Notes: generated from the sequence alone by a model not told the origin. A stretch of DNA of 6,881 nucleotides from CAZVEV01 sp964625865 (GCA_964625865.1 CAZVEV010000314.1:1-6881); one strand, 5' to 3'; positions 1 through 6,755 are shown, counted from the first letter of the stretch. Translations and numbers: made by a program.

Positions 1-86
1 ACTTGACAGAGGTTTGCTCATAGATGGGCTTTCGACTGTCAGCCCGTTGGGCTGTCCAACCGGGGCAAGAGGGGGCACAGAAGTAG

Positions 87-185
87 GACCTCAACGGCCT
101 GGCGATCTACACGAAAGGGAAACTCGTATCAGAAGAGGGTCGAGACAGGTACTACTTTCTGGTATCATCAAAGCGTGCCCTCTAG
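87..185 (+). pseudogene. Possible 3' remnant of a gene upstream of the zinc-finger gene (start missing)
   Basis: An open stretch of 32 codons runs from just after an in-frame TAG (84-86) to a TAG stop at 183-185. Its translation has ordinary protein-like composition, including the segments GLAIYTKGKL and RDRYYFLVSSKRAL. It contains no ATG, GTG or TTG start, so it is not an intact gene as read. It ends 6 nt before the ATG of the YgiT-type zinc-finger gene. That is the place a toxin gene would occupy in a toxin-first toxin-antitoxin pair such as mqsRA. I do not recognise the family. It could be the tail of a decayed or frameshifted partner gene, or simply a chance open frame. Confidence is low. 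Confidence 0.2.
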
Positions 186-191
186 GCAGTG

Positions 192-410
192 ATGACCATG
201 GTGAAGATCACAACATGTCCGTCGTGCGGCAGTGAGAACATTCGCCAGGTTCGGCGGAAGTGGAAGGGGTCTTGCCAGGGGCAAACCTACACCGTCGAGA
301 ATCTCCGCTTCCACGAGTGCCCCGATTGCGGCGAGAAGGTCTACGACCGTGAGGCCATGCGAAGAATAGAGGCCTCTTCGCCAGCCTTCGCCAAGAGCAC
401 CACTCCCTGA
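192..410 (+). CDS. YgiT/MqsA-type zinc-finger protein (antitoxin-like, no HTH domain)
   Basis: This is a 72-residue protein with two zinc-knuckle pairs. CPSC is at residues 9-12 and CPDC at 43-46, separated by about 30 residues that carry a basic stretch (RQVRRKWKG) and a Tyr/Glu-rich strand segment. The pattern, ending in GEKVYDREAMRRIEA, is typical of the YgiT-type zinc-finger family. In that family the zinc domain of MqsA-like antitoxins binds the partner toxin. Full MqsA also has a C-terminal XRE-type DNA-binding domain, which is absent here because the protein ends soon after the zinc finger. Such short forms are often encoded next to small toxins, but no intact toxin is visible. A start at GTG 189 or ATG 198 is also possible. 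ATG 192 was chosen because an AGG lies 5 nt upstream (184-186), which is only weak support. The product is probably cytoplasmic. The family call is good; the antitoxin role is inference. Confidence 0.75.
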   Translation: MTMVKITTCPSCGSENIRQVRRKWKGSCQGQTYTVENLRFHECPDCGEKVYDREAMRRIEASSPAFAKSTTP

Positions 411-412
411 CC

Positions 413-443
413 TGAGATGCTCAACGATAGGGCGCGCATCTCA
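413..443. terminator. Inverted repeat at a convergent gene junction, possible bidirectional terminator
   Basis: TGAGATGC (413-420) and GCATCTCA (436-443) form perfect 8-bp arms around a 15-nt loop. The element starts 3 nt after the stop codon of the plus-strand zinc-finger gene, and its right arm includes the stop codon of the minus-strand gene (441-443). The position between convergent genes suits transcription termination in both directions. There is no T tract on either side, so this is not a classical Rho-independent terminator. It may instead be a 3'-end stabilising hairpin. Confidence 0.4.
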
Positions 444-779
444 CTGTCGGTCCTCAGCGACACCCGAGTACCGTAGGAAGTTATCGATGAACTCAACGAG
501 ATCGTCGTGCCATCCGTGCCGTTTGCCGTAGTCCGCGATCTTGTCCAGATCCTCCTGGATGCCTTGCGCACGGCTGCCCTTCAAACGTTGAAGATAAGCG
601 CCCACATGCTCCATGGCCTCGACAGCCCAATCGGGATCAACGGTATCATCAGCCGACAGTTCAAGGAATGCCGCATGGTGAAGCAAGCCTGAGAGAATGG
701 GATCAATTCCGAGTTCTTCCGGGATGGTAGGCATGACACAGGCTGTCTTGTCCACCCATTCTCCTGGCCCTTGGGCCAT
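441..779 (-). CDS. Hypothetical protein, 112 aa, acidic and mostly helical
   Basis: I do not recognise this family. The protein is acidic, with no signal peptide and no membrane segment, so it is probably cytoplasmic. Most of it looks alpha-helical: roughly residues 20-35 (ELGIDPILSGLLHHAAFLEL), 46-66 (DPDWAVEAMEHVGAYLQRL) and 72-105 (GIQEDLDKIADYGKRHGW, then an amphipathic DDLVEFIDNFLRY). The start at 779 is chosen over the upstream TTG (818) and the internal ATG (734) because AAGGGAG lies 7 nt upstream of it and the alternatives have no ribosome binding site. It lies 64 bp downstream of the large diheme protein gene on the same strand, so it may share its transcript. The good ribosome binding site and the protein-like sequence argue that it is a real gene. 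Its function is unknown. Confidence 0.65.
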   Translation of the reverse strand: MAQGPGEWVDKTACVMPTIPEELGIDPILSGLLHHAAFLELSADDTVDPDWAVEAMEHVGAYLQRLKGSRAQGIQEDLDKIADYGKRHGWHDDLVEFIDNFLRYSGVAEDRQ

Positions 780-786
780 CGCGGTG

Positions 787-791
787 CTCCC
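787..791 (-). promoter_or_regulatory. Shine-Dalgarno of the 112-aa hypothetical gene
   Basis: On the minus strand GGGAG (within AAGGGAG) lies 7 nt upstream of ATG 779. It decides the start among three in-frame candidates. Confidence 0.6.
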
Positions 792-802
792 TTCATCCAG
801 AA

Positions 803-842
803 CCAGGCAACCGGTCAATCAATCCACCAGTCAACCAACCGC
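803..842. repeat. Imperfect 8-bp periodic repeat in the intergenic gap
   Basis: Read on the plus strand in 8-bp steps, the blocks are CCAGGCAA (803), CCGGTCAA (811), TCAATCCA (819), CCAGTCAA (827) and CCAACCGC (835). The first, second and fourth are close variants of CCrGkCAA; the third and fifth match poorly. It fills most of the gap between the stop of the large gene (844) and the ribosome binding site of the small gene (787). It could be a decayed tandem repeat, a protein-binding array, or chance low complexity. Confidence 0.35.
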
Positions 843-843
843 G

Positions 844-3750
844 TCACTTGATCGTCGGCATGACGAGTTTGCCGGCGAGTTGGGCTTCGGTGTCGTGGTA
901 GGCGCCGAAGAAGTTCGTGTTGCAGTCCAGCCACAGGGTGATGCGGTAGAGGTCTTCGGGGGGCATCTTCTTGAGGCGTTCGGCGTGCTTGCCGGTCGTC
1001 AGCAGCGGCAGGAGCCTCGAGCCCTTGGCGCCGATCTTGCCCGCGATGGACGTACACCCGCCGTTGCCGTGAATCGCCCCGTTGCCTCCGCTCTTGCCCC
1101 AGCCGTAACGGTAGAGCTTCTCGAACGACCTGGACCACCCGTTGCGGCCGCCCTTGGCGCCGGTCAGGTCGGGGGCCTTCTTGGTCTTGTTCTTGGTGTG
1201 ACAGGGCACGCAGTTGCGGTCCAGGACGCCCTGGACCAGGCGCGGGTACGTCAGCGGATACGACCCGTCGACGTCGGGCTTGATCTTGGACGGGGCGCGC
1301 CGGACGGCCAGCGGGAGCTTGGCGCCAGCCTTGACCATTCGGTTCTTCGGCTCGTGGCAGCCCTGGCAGACGAGGTTCTCGCCCGAGTGGACGTAGGCGT
1401 TGGATTTCATGGACTGGATGGCCTGCCCCTTGGCGTCGAGGGCCTGGAAGTAGACCGGCACGCCAACGGGGGCCGTGAAGTGCGCGCTGCCGTCGGCTTC
1501 GACCGGAACGGTCCCGAGCACGCCGCGACACAGCGACTGGGCGGCAAGTCCGATGTTCGGGCGGTTGGCGTTCGGCGTCGCCTTGGGGAACAGTTGCACC
1601 ACCCGCAGGCCAACCACCTTGGATCCCTCGGGCCACTTGAAGTCGCTGTCGTAGACGTTCATGACGGCGATGGTCGCGGTGGATGCCGGGGCCTGGCCGG
1701 CGGGACGGTCTTCGACGGCCTGCGTGGTCATCGGCGCGATCACCGGCGGCTTGGGCCGGGCCCGCAGCGGGATCGGATCGAGGCACGCGATGGCCGGGTC
1801 GCGGTAGATCAGGTCCCGGTTGCCGAAGCTGTCGACAAGATACACGCCGTAGTTCCTCTGCCCCGGGTCGTAGACCGCCAGGTAGTAGTCCTCATTCAGC
1901 GGCCAGGGCTGGCCGAAGATCTCCCCGTTGCGACGATTCCTGCCCCGCCCCATCGCGTTGCCGGGTCTGTCCTCGCTCTCGGTCAGCGGCACCTCGGGGG
2001 TGATGCGTTTGACCTGGCCCATCTCGAAGTCGTCTTCCTTCCGCTGGTCGATCATCACAAGCGAGCCGTAGTTCTGCCCGTGGTGCGGCGTGGAGACGGC
2101 GATGTAGCGGTGCGAGCCGGGGATGGCGCGAATGGCCATCTCCATCCACGGGCGCATCTCACGTTTCTTCGGGTAGTTGCCGTGGTAACTCCGCGGGTCC
2201 CGCCCGTCGGGATACATGATCCAGATGTGGTGGGCGATGTCGCTGTCGCGGTCGACGTAGTCCCACCGCGTGTAGACGATCATTCCGTCGTTGTCCATGC
2301 TCGGGTGCCACTCGTTCGTCTCGTGGTAGCTGATCGGGATGATGTCGCTGCCGTCGGCCCGCATGGTGTGAACGGTGTACGTCGGGACCGGGCGGCCGTG
2401 GCACCGCCCGAAGCCGCCCCGCCGCTCGGAGATGAAGCCGATCCGCCCATTGGGCATGAAGAACGGGTCGAAGTCGTTGACCTTCCCGTCGGTCAACTGC
2501 GTCAGGCCCGTACCGTCGGACTTGACCTTGAAGACGTGGAACGTGCTGTCTTCGGACCACTTGTAGCTCGTCGGCGCCGCGGCGGTCCAGGCGAAGAGCA
2601 TCTCCTTGGCGTCGTAGCTGACGTCCAGGGAGATGAACGAGCCGGGCTCAAGCTTCTTGCCCTTGAGCCGCCCGTTGCCCACCGTGGCGCCAGCCAGCAC
2701 GTCACGCACCTTCGGATTGCTGCCAAACGCGTCTTCCAACACGTACACGCCGCCGCCCTTGTTGGCGTGGAAGCCGAAGTACTGGTCGCACATGTGGTTG
2801 TTCCGCGAGCGGTGGTGCTTGACGAACGCGATCTTGTCGAAGTCCAGCAGCGGGTTCGAAAACGCAATCCTGCGTCGAAGCGCGACGGTCTTGTCGAACA
2901 GCGCTCGCCGCCCGGCCGCGTCGGTCGTCGCGACGGTCTTGCCCGCCGCCTGAAGCGTCTTCAACTCACCCTCGAGGGCCGTCATGTCCGGCGCCTTGTC
3001 CAGCGTCTTGATGTTCGCCAGCAGCGCCGCCGTCCGACGCAGCGCCACGTCGGCCGGGTCGCGGTCGCCTTCCAGGATCAACGCGTCTTTGCGGAGGACC
3101 TCGGCCGCCACACGCTGCTGGGCCTTGTCGCCGGGATTCCGCTGACCGATCTGCTTGGCGATCAGCCCGTATTCGTCAACGGGGTTGCTCGATCCGCCCC
3201 CGGACGAGCCGCGCGACACACTTCTGACCGACGAGACCGACGCCTTGACCCCGTCGATCTTCGCCACGGCCAGCACGGCGCCCCACTTGTCCGGCGAGGG
3301 GAACGTGACGACCTGCCCGGCCTTGACGTCAGACTGATAGACCGTCCATTCGTTGGAGCCCGCCGCGTCGGTGCCCTTCATGGTGCCAACCTTGGTCCAT
3401 TTCAGGTCCGCACCGCTGCACCGCGGACTCGTGCTGGATTCGAGGCACAGGTACACCCGCCCGCCGGTCTTGACGGTGCAGGTCAGGGTGGCGCTGGCTT
3501 TGTGCTGGTGCGAGATGTACTGCATGCCGTGGAGGAACTTCGGCACGCTCAGGAAGGCGTACTCGCGGTTGGTGTTGATGCGCGCCTTGTCCCCCATCTT
3601 GCCGACGCCCACGGAGTTACTGCTGGCCACACTCACCACCGCCTTGTCGCCCCCCGCCGGGGCCGCCGCCCAGACCGTCACAAATGCCCCGGCCACAAGC
3701 ACGATGCACGAAAGGGCCAAACACAACCGTCTGCTGCTGTCAAAACGCAT
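844..3750 (-). CDS. HzsA-related secreted diheme c-type cytochrome (downstream paralogue)
   Basis: The protein has 968 residues. A signal peptide (basic MRFDSSRR, hydrophobic core to about residue 26, cleavage near VWAAA at 26-30) predicts export. A predicted beta-sandwich domain (about 45-168), a Gly/Ser-rich linker (178-189) and a helical segment (190-297) follow. Next comes the TolB/PD40-like propeller region of the hydrazine-synthase-alpha middle-domain type: NPLLDFDK (299), MCDQY (320), ISERRGG (440), HETNEWHPS (476) and VYTRWDYVDRD (492). The C-terminal part has two c-type heme sites, CQGCH (795-799) and CVPCH (847-851), and ends with the family-typical DLYRITLWLDCN (933). The residue four after His799 is Asn, not the Tyr that I recall ligating heme alpha-I in anammox hydrazine synthase. 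ATG 3750 is preferred over ATG 3774 because GGAG lies 7 nt upstream and it starts the signal peptide cleanly. It lies 33 bp after its paralogue, probably in one operon. It is likely a periplasmic redox protein; substrate and partner are unknown. The propeller may instead serve mainly in binding. Confidence 0.85.
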   Translation of the reverse strand: MRFDSSRRLCLALSCIVLVAGAFVTVWAAAPAGGDKAVVSVASSNSVGVGKMGDKARINTNREYAFLSVPKFLHGMQYISHQHKASATLTCTVKTGGRVYLCLESSTSPRCSGADLKWTKVGTMKGTDAAGSNEWTVYQSDVKAGQVVTFPSPDKWGAVLAVAKIDGVKASVSSVRSVSRGSSGGGSSNPVDEYGLIAKQIGQRNPGDKAQQRVAAEVLRKDALILEGDRDPADVALRRTAALLANIKTLDKAPDMTALEGELKTLQAAGKTVATTDAAGRRALFDKTVALRRRIAFSNPLLDFDKIAFVKHHRSRNNHMCDQYFGFHANKGGGVYVLEDAFGSNPKVRDVLAGATVGNGRLKGKKLEPGSFISLDVSYDAKEMLFAWTAAAPTSYKWSEDSTFHVFKVKSDGTGLTQLTDGKVNDFDPFFMPNGRIGFISERRGGFGRCHGRPVPTYTVHTMRADGSDIIPISYHETNEWHPSMDNDGMIVYTRWDYVDRDSDIAHHIWIMYPDGRDPRSYHGNYPKKREMRPWMEMAIRAIPGSHRYIAVSTPHHGQNYGSLVMIDQRKEDDFEMGQVKRITPEVPLTESEDRPGNAMGRGRNRRNGEIFGQPWPLNEDYYLAVYDPGQRNYGVYLVDSFGNRDLIYRDPAIACLDPIPLRARPKPPVIAPMTTQAVEDRPAGQAPASTATIAVMNVYDSDFKWPEGSKVVGLRVVQLFPKATPNANRPNIGLAAQSLCRGVLGTVPVEADGSAHFTAPVGVPVYFQALDAKGQAIQSMKSNAYVHSGENLVCQGCHEPKNRMVKAGAKLPLAVRRAPSKIKPDVDGSYPLTYPRLVQGVLDRNCVPCHTKNKTKKAPDLTGAKGGRNGWSRSFEKLYRYGWGKSGGNGAIHGNGGCTSIAGKIGAKGSRLLPLLTTGKHAERLKKMPPEDLYRITLWLDCNTNFFGAYHDTEAQLAGKLVMPTIK

Positions 3751-3757
3751 GCGTATT

Positions 3758-3761
3758 CTCC
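3758..3761 (-). promoter_or_regulatory. Shine-Dalgarno of the downstream HzsA-related gene
   Basis: On the minus strand GGAG lies 7 nt before ATG 3750. The alternative in-frame ATG at 3774 has no purine-rich site upstream, so this motif moves the start inward by 8 codons. Confidence 0.6.
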
Positions 3762-3783
3762 AGGAATATCTCATCGTCGGGTG

Positions 3784-6672
3784 CTATTCGAGATCGGGCA
3801 TAACGATCTGCCCGGCCGCCTGCTTGGCGGTGTCATAGTACGCGCCGTAGAACTCGCTGTTACAGTCGAGCCACAGCGTGATGCGATACAGGTCTTCGGC
3901 GGGCAGGTCCTTCAGTCGCGTCTTGTGGCTGCCCGTGGTAAACATCTGGTAGAGCTTGGACGCCTTGGCGCCGAACTTGCCGGCCGTCGACCGGCTGCCG
4001 CCATGGACGCCGGCATTGATCGATCCGTTTGACACGTGGAAGTAGAACCCGTACTTGCCCGCCAATGAGACGTACGACTGCGTCCATCCGTTGGTGCGCG
4101 TTGCCGTGGCCGCGAGGTCGGGGGCCTTCTTGGCCTTGTTCTTCGTGTGGCATGCGACGCAGTGCTTGTTCAGTACGGGCTGGACCAGGCGCGGGTAGTT
4201 AAACGGGTTCGACCCGTCAACGTCGGCGCGAATCTTCGACGGCGCCCGCCGCATCGCCAGCGGGCGCGCGGGGGCCTTGTCAGACGGGGAGGCCAGCTTC
4301 GGCTCGTGACAGCCGCGACACGCCAGCCGCTCGCCCGGATGCACGTACGTCGCCGATCGCATCGACTGGACGGCCAGCCCCTTGGCGTCGAGAGCTTGAA
4401 AGTAGATCGGCACGGCGACCGGGGCCTCGAAGTACGCGCTGCCGTCGGACTCCACCGGTACCGTGCCGAGCACCGCCCGGGCGTTGGTCTGGTTGGCGAT
4501 TCCGATTCGCGGCTTGTTCGGCGGGGCGGTGGACTTGGGCAGGACCTGGATGATCCGCATCGCGGTGATCTTCGTGTCCTTGGGCCATTCGAAGTCCGCG
4601 TCGTAGATGTTCATCACCGCGACGGTGGCGGTCTGCTTCGTATCGCCTGCAAGCTTCCGTGCAGCCGCCGTCTGTACCGTCTGGTCGGGTATCACCGGCG
4701 GGCGCGGGCGGGCGCGAAGCGGAATGGGGCTCAGACACGGGATCGATGGGTCGCGATGGAGCAGTTCACGGTTTCCAAAACGGTCTATCAAGTAGATCCC
4801 GCGATTCTTCGCCGCCGGATCGTAGATGCACAGGTAGGTGTCCTCGCTGAGCGGCCAGGGCGTGCCGTACCGCATCTTGTCCCGCCCGCGTCCCTCGGCC
4901 TCGGGGAACGGCGCCTCGGGCGTCAGGCGCTTGACCTGGCTCATGGCGTTGTCGTCCTCGATGCGATGGTCAATCGTCACCAGCGAGCCGATCGAGTTGC
5001 CGTGATGCGCCCCGGCGACCGCGACGTATTTCTTCGAGCCGGGAATCGCGCGGATTTCCATCTCCATCCACGGACGACTGTTGCGATTGGCGGGATAGTT
5101 CCCGTGGAAGCTGCGCGGATCCCGCCCGTCGGGATAGGATATCCAGATGTGATGGGCTACGTTCGTGTCGCGGTCCACGTAATCCCAACGCGTGTAGACG
5201 ATCATGCCGTCGTTGTCCACGCTGGGCTGCCACTCGTGCGTCTCGTGATAGCTCAGCGGGATGATGTCCGTCCCGTCGGCTTTCATCGAGAACATCGCGT
5301 AGACGGGGCAGTGTCGACCGCAGCGGAGGTACCCGCCGCGACGCTCGGAGATAAACGCCACCCGCCCGCCGGGCAGGAAGCACGGGTCGAAATCGTTCGC
5401 GTCCCCGTCGGTCAACTGCACGAGCCCGCTTCCGTCAGCATTGCACTTGAAGATGTGATAGCTGATCTCGGGCGACCACGTGTAGGTCTTGCGGGCCTTG
5501 GCCTGCGTCCAGGCGAAGAGAATCGTCTTGCCGTCGTACGAGACCTCCGGCGAGAGAAACGAGCCGCCGAGGAGCTTGGTGCCCTTGAGGCGCCCGTTCT
5601 GAACGATCGAGTTCGCCAGCAGGTCGGTGACCTTCGGCTCGGGGCCGAACGGATTCGACAGCACGTACAGCCCGCCGCCCGGCTTGGCGTTGCAGCCGTA
5701 GAACTGGTCGCACATGTGGTACGGCCCGCCCGGGTCATGGCGCGTGATGAACAGCAGCTTGTCGAAGTTCAGCAGCGGATTCGACAGCGCGATCTTGCGG
5801 CGAAGCGCGACGACCTTGTCGAACAGCTTCCGCCGGGTCGCCGCGTCGCTGACCTCAACGCCGCCCGCCTCGCCGCGCAGGTGCTTCAACTCACCCGCCA
5901 GGGGCTTCAGCGCCGCGTGCGGCGCATTCTTCATCGCCGCCAGGTGCCCCGCCAGCGCCTCGGTGCGACGCAGGACGACGTCCAGCGGATCGCGGTCGGT
6001 CTTCAGGATCAGCGCCTCTTTGCTGAACGCCTGCGGCGCCACGCGGTCGAACCAGCCGCGGTTGGCGATGTCGCGCTGGAGGTAGCCGTACTCGTCGCTC
6101 GCCCCCGACGCCTTGCCGCGCGGCGCGGGCGCTCGCGGCGCCAAGGCCAGCTTCGTCGCAGCCTTGAGACCCGTGATCTGTCGCGCCGCGACCACCGTGC
6201 CCCACCGGTCGCTCGGGCGGGCGGTCATCAGCCAGCCGACGCCCACCCGCGCCTGCCAGATCCCCCACGGGTAGTTCTTCCCGCGTATCACCGTGTCCAT
6301 CTTCCCGCAGGCTTCCCATCGCCCGGCGATCTTCAGACTCCCCGGCGTCGCGGGGCTCTGCAAGAGCAGATACACCATCCCCGCCTTCTCGGCCGTGTAG
6401 TGAACCGTCGCCGGGGCCTTGTGCATGTGCGAGGTGAACTCCGCCCCGCGGAGAAACGCCGGCACGCGAGTAAACGCGTAGTCCCGATTCGGATGGATCG
6501 GCGCGTTCTCGCCCATGATCCCCTTGGCCAGCGCCCCGACGGCGCGGACGCTCAGCACGGCCGCGTCGGGGCAGTCAGCCGTCTCGACCGCCCGCGCCGG
6601 CGCGACGGCACACAGCGGAACGACCAGCGCCGCAACGACAAGCGTTTGCCGTAGCATTGTCCGTCCGTTCAT
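3784..6672 (-). CDS. HzsA-related secreted diheme c-type cytochrome (upstream paralogue)
   Basis: The protein has 962 residues and the same architecture as its downstream neighbour. The signal peptide ends in APARA at about residue 28. A predicted beta-rich domain (about 60-168), an Ala/Pro-rich linker (177-188) and a helical segment (193-296) follow. The propeller region of the hydrazine-synthase-alpha middle-domain type has NPLLNFDK (298), MCDQF (320), ISERRGG (441), HETHEW (476) and VYTRWDYVDRD (492). Two c-type heme sites follow, CRGCH (785-789) and CVACH (838-842), and DLYRITLWLDCN (927) closes the C-terminal part. Core motifs sit at nearly the same residue numbers in both proteins, which indicates tandem duplication. 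Differences include RCGRHCPVY where the neighbour has RCHGRPVPTY, and a different stretch after the second heme (about 863-898). Position +4 after His789 is Leu, so the hydrazine-synthase Tyr ligand is absent here too. ATG 6672 is chosen because AGGAG lies 8 nt upstream; ATG 6678 would leave only 2 nt. It is likely an exported electron-transfer or redox protein of unknown substrate. No HzsB or HzsC partner is seen. Confidence 0.85.
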   Translation of the reverse strand: MNGRTMLRQTLVVAALVVPLCAVAPARAVETADCPDAAVLSVRAVGALAKGIMGENAPIHPNRDYAFTRVPAFLRGAEFTSHMHKAPATVHYTAEKAGMVYLLLQSPATPGSLKIAGRWEACGKMDTVIRGKNYPWGIWQARVGVGWLMTARPSDRWGTVVAARQITGLKAATKLALAPRAPAPRGKASGASDEYGYLQRDIANRGWFDRVAPQAFSKEALILKTDRDPLDVVLRRTEALAGHLAAMKNAPHAALKPLAGELKHLRGEAGGVEVSDAATRRKLFDKVVALRRKIALSNPLLNFDKLLFITRHDPGGPYHMCDQFYGCNAKPGGGLYVLSNPFGPEPKVTDLLANSIVQNGRLKGTKLLGGSFLSPEVSYDGKTILFAWTQAKARKTYTWSPEISYHIFKCNADGSGLVQLTDGDANDFDPCFLPGGRVAFISERRGGYLRCGRHCPVYAMFSMKADGTDIIPLSYHETHEWQPSVDNDGMIVYTRWDYVDRDTNVAHHIWISYPDGRDPRSFHGNYPANRNSRPWMEMEIRAIPGSKKYVAVAGAHHGNSIGSLVTIDHRIEDDNAMSQVKRLTPEAPFPEAEGRGRDKMRYGTPWPLSEDTYLCIYDPAAKNRGIYLIDRFGNRELLHRDPSIPCLSPIPLRARPRPPVIPDQTVQTAAARKLAGDTKQTATVAVMNIYDADFEWPKDTKITAMRIIQVLPKSTAPPNKPRIGIANQTNARAVLGTVPVESDGSAYFEAPVAVPIYFQALDAKGLAVQSMRSATYVHPGERLACRGCHEPKLASPSDKAPARPLAMRRAPSKIRADVDGSNPFNYPRLVQPVLNKHCVACHTKNKAKKAPDLAATATRTNGWTQSYVSLAGKYGFYFHVSNGSINAGVHGGSRSTAGKFGAKASKLYQMFTTGSHKTRLKDLPAEDLYRITLWLDCNSEFYGAYYDTAKQAAGQIVMPDLE

Positions 6673-6680
6673 ACACATAT

Positions 6681-6685
6681 CTCCT
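6681..6685 (-). promoter_or_regulatory. Shine-Dalgarno of the upstream HzsA-related gene
   Basis: On the minus strand AGGAG is spaced 8 nt from ATG 6672. It favours this start over ATG 6678 (2 nt away) and ATG 6657 (23 nt away). Confidence 0.65.
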
Positions 6686-6690
6686 GCAAC

Positions 6691-6707
6691 TCCGCGGATT
6701 CCGCGAA
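6691..6707 (-). promoter_or_regulatory. GC-rich leader hairpin next to the ribosome binding site
   Basis: The minus-strand leader reads TTCGCGG, AAT, CCGCGGA. This can fold into a 7-bp stem (five GC pairs, one U-G, one U-A) with a 3-nt loop. It ends 5 nt upstream of the Shine-Dalgarno. It could tune translation or mRNA stability. As DNA, the 13-bp near-palindrome 6693-6705 could also be an operator. No direct evidence separates these. Confidence 0.35.
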
Positions 6708-6738
6708 GCCCGAGAAAGCGATATCAGTCCATACGTCT

Positions 6739-6744
6739 ATTCTA
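6739..6744 (-). promoter_or_regulatory. Weak -10-like box upstream of the paralogue pair
   Basis: TAGAAT on the minus strand matches the TATAAT consensus at five of six positions and would give a leader of about 60 nt. No recognisable -35 hexamer lies 16-18 bp upstream. An alternative sigma factor is possible, or this may not be a promoter. Confidence 0.2.
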
Positions 6745-6755
6745 ACCACACTTCG

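Noticed and set aside
3..8. Perfect TTGACA as a possible -35 box for the zinc-finger gene
   Set aside because: No -10-like hexamer lies 16-18 bp downstream; the position would be GC-rich (GGGCTT).
40..60. Two overlapping short hairpins (CAGCCC/GGGCTG and GTTGG/CCAAC) suggesting an attenuator
   Set aside because: The stems are only 5-6 bp, there is no T tract and no leader reading frame next to them; chance is sufficient in this composition.
507..692. Plus-strand open frame of 61 codons opposite the small hypothetical gene
   Set aside because: The minus-strand frame has the better ribosome binding site, is longer and has a more protein-like sequence.
844..1786. Minus-strand open frame of 323 codons overlapping the downstream paralogue in another frame
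   Set aside because: It is an Arg/Pro/Gly-rich frame-shifted shadow of the real gene, with no motif and no ribosome binding site of note.
697..4032. Plus-strand open frame of 1111 codons spanning one large minus-strand gene and entering the other
   Set aside because: Its codons are exactly in register with the minus-strand codons, so plus-strand stops arise only where the minus gene uses TTA, CTA or TCA, which are rare in GC-rich genes. It ends at a TCA serine codon of the upstream paralogue. The translation is a Val/Arg/Asp/His-rich sequence without recognisable domains, while the minus strand encodes conserved motifs twice.
4147..6654. Plus-strand open frame of 835 codons opposite the upstream paralogue
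   Set aside because: It has the same codon-register explanation as the frame above; the minus strand carries the heme motifs, signal peptide and ribosome binding site.
844..6672. A true hydrazine synthase operon
   Set aside because: No beta or gamma subunit is present, the proteins are longer with an additional N-terminal domain, and the heme alpha-I Tyr position is not conserved.
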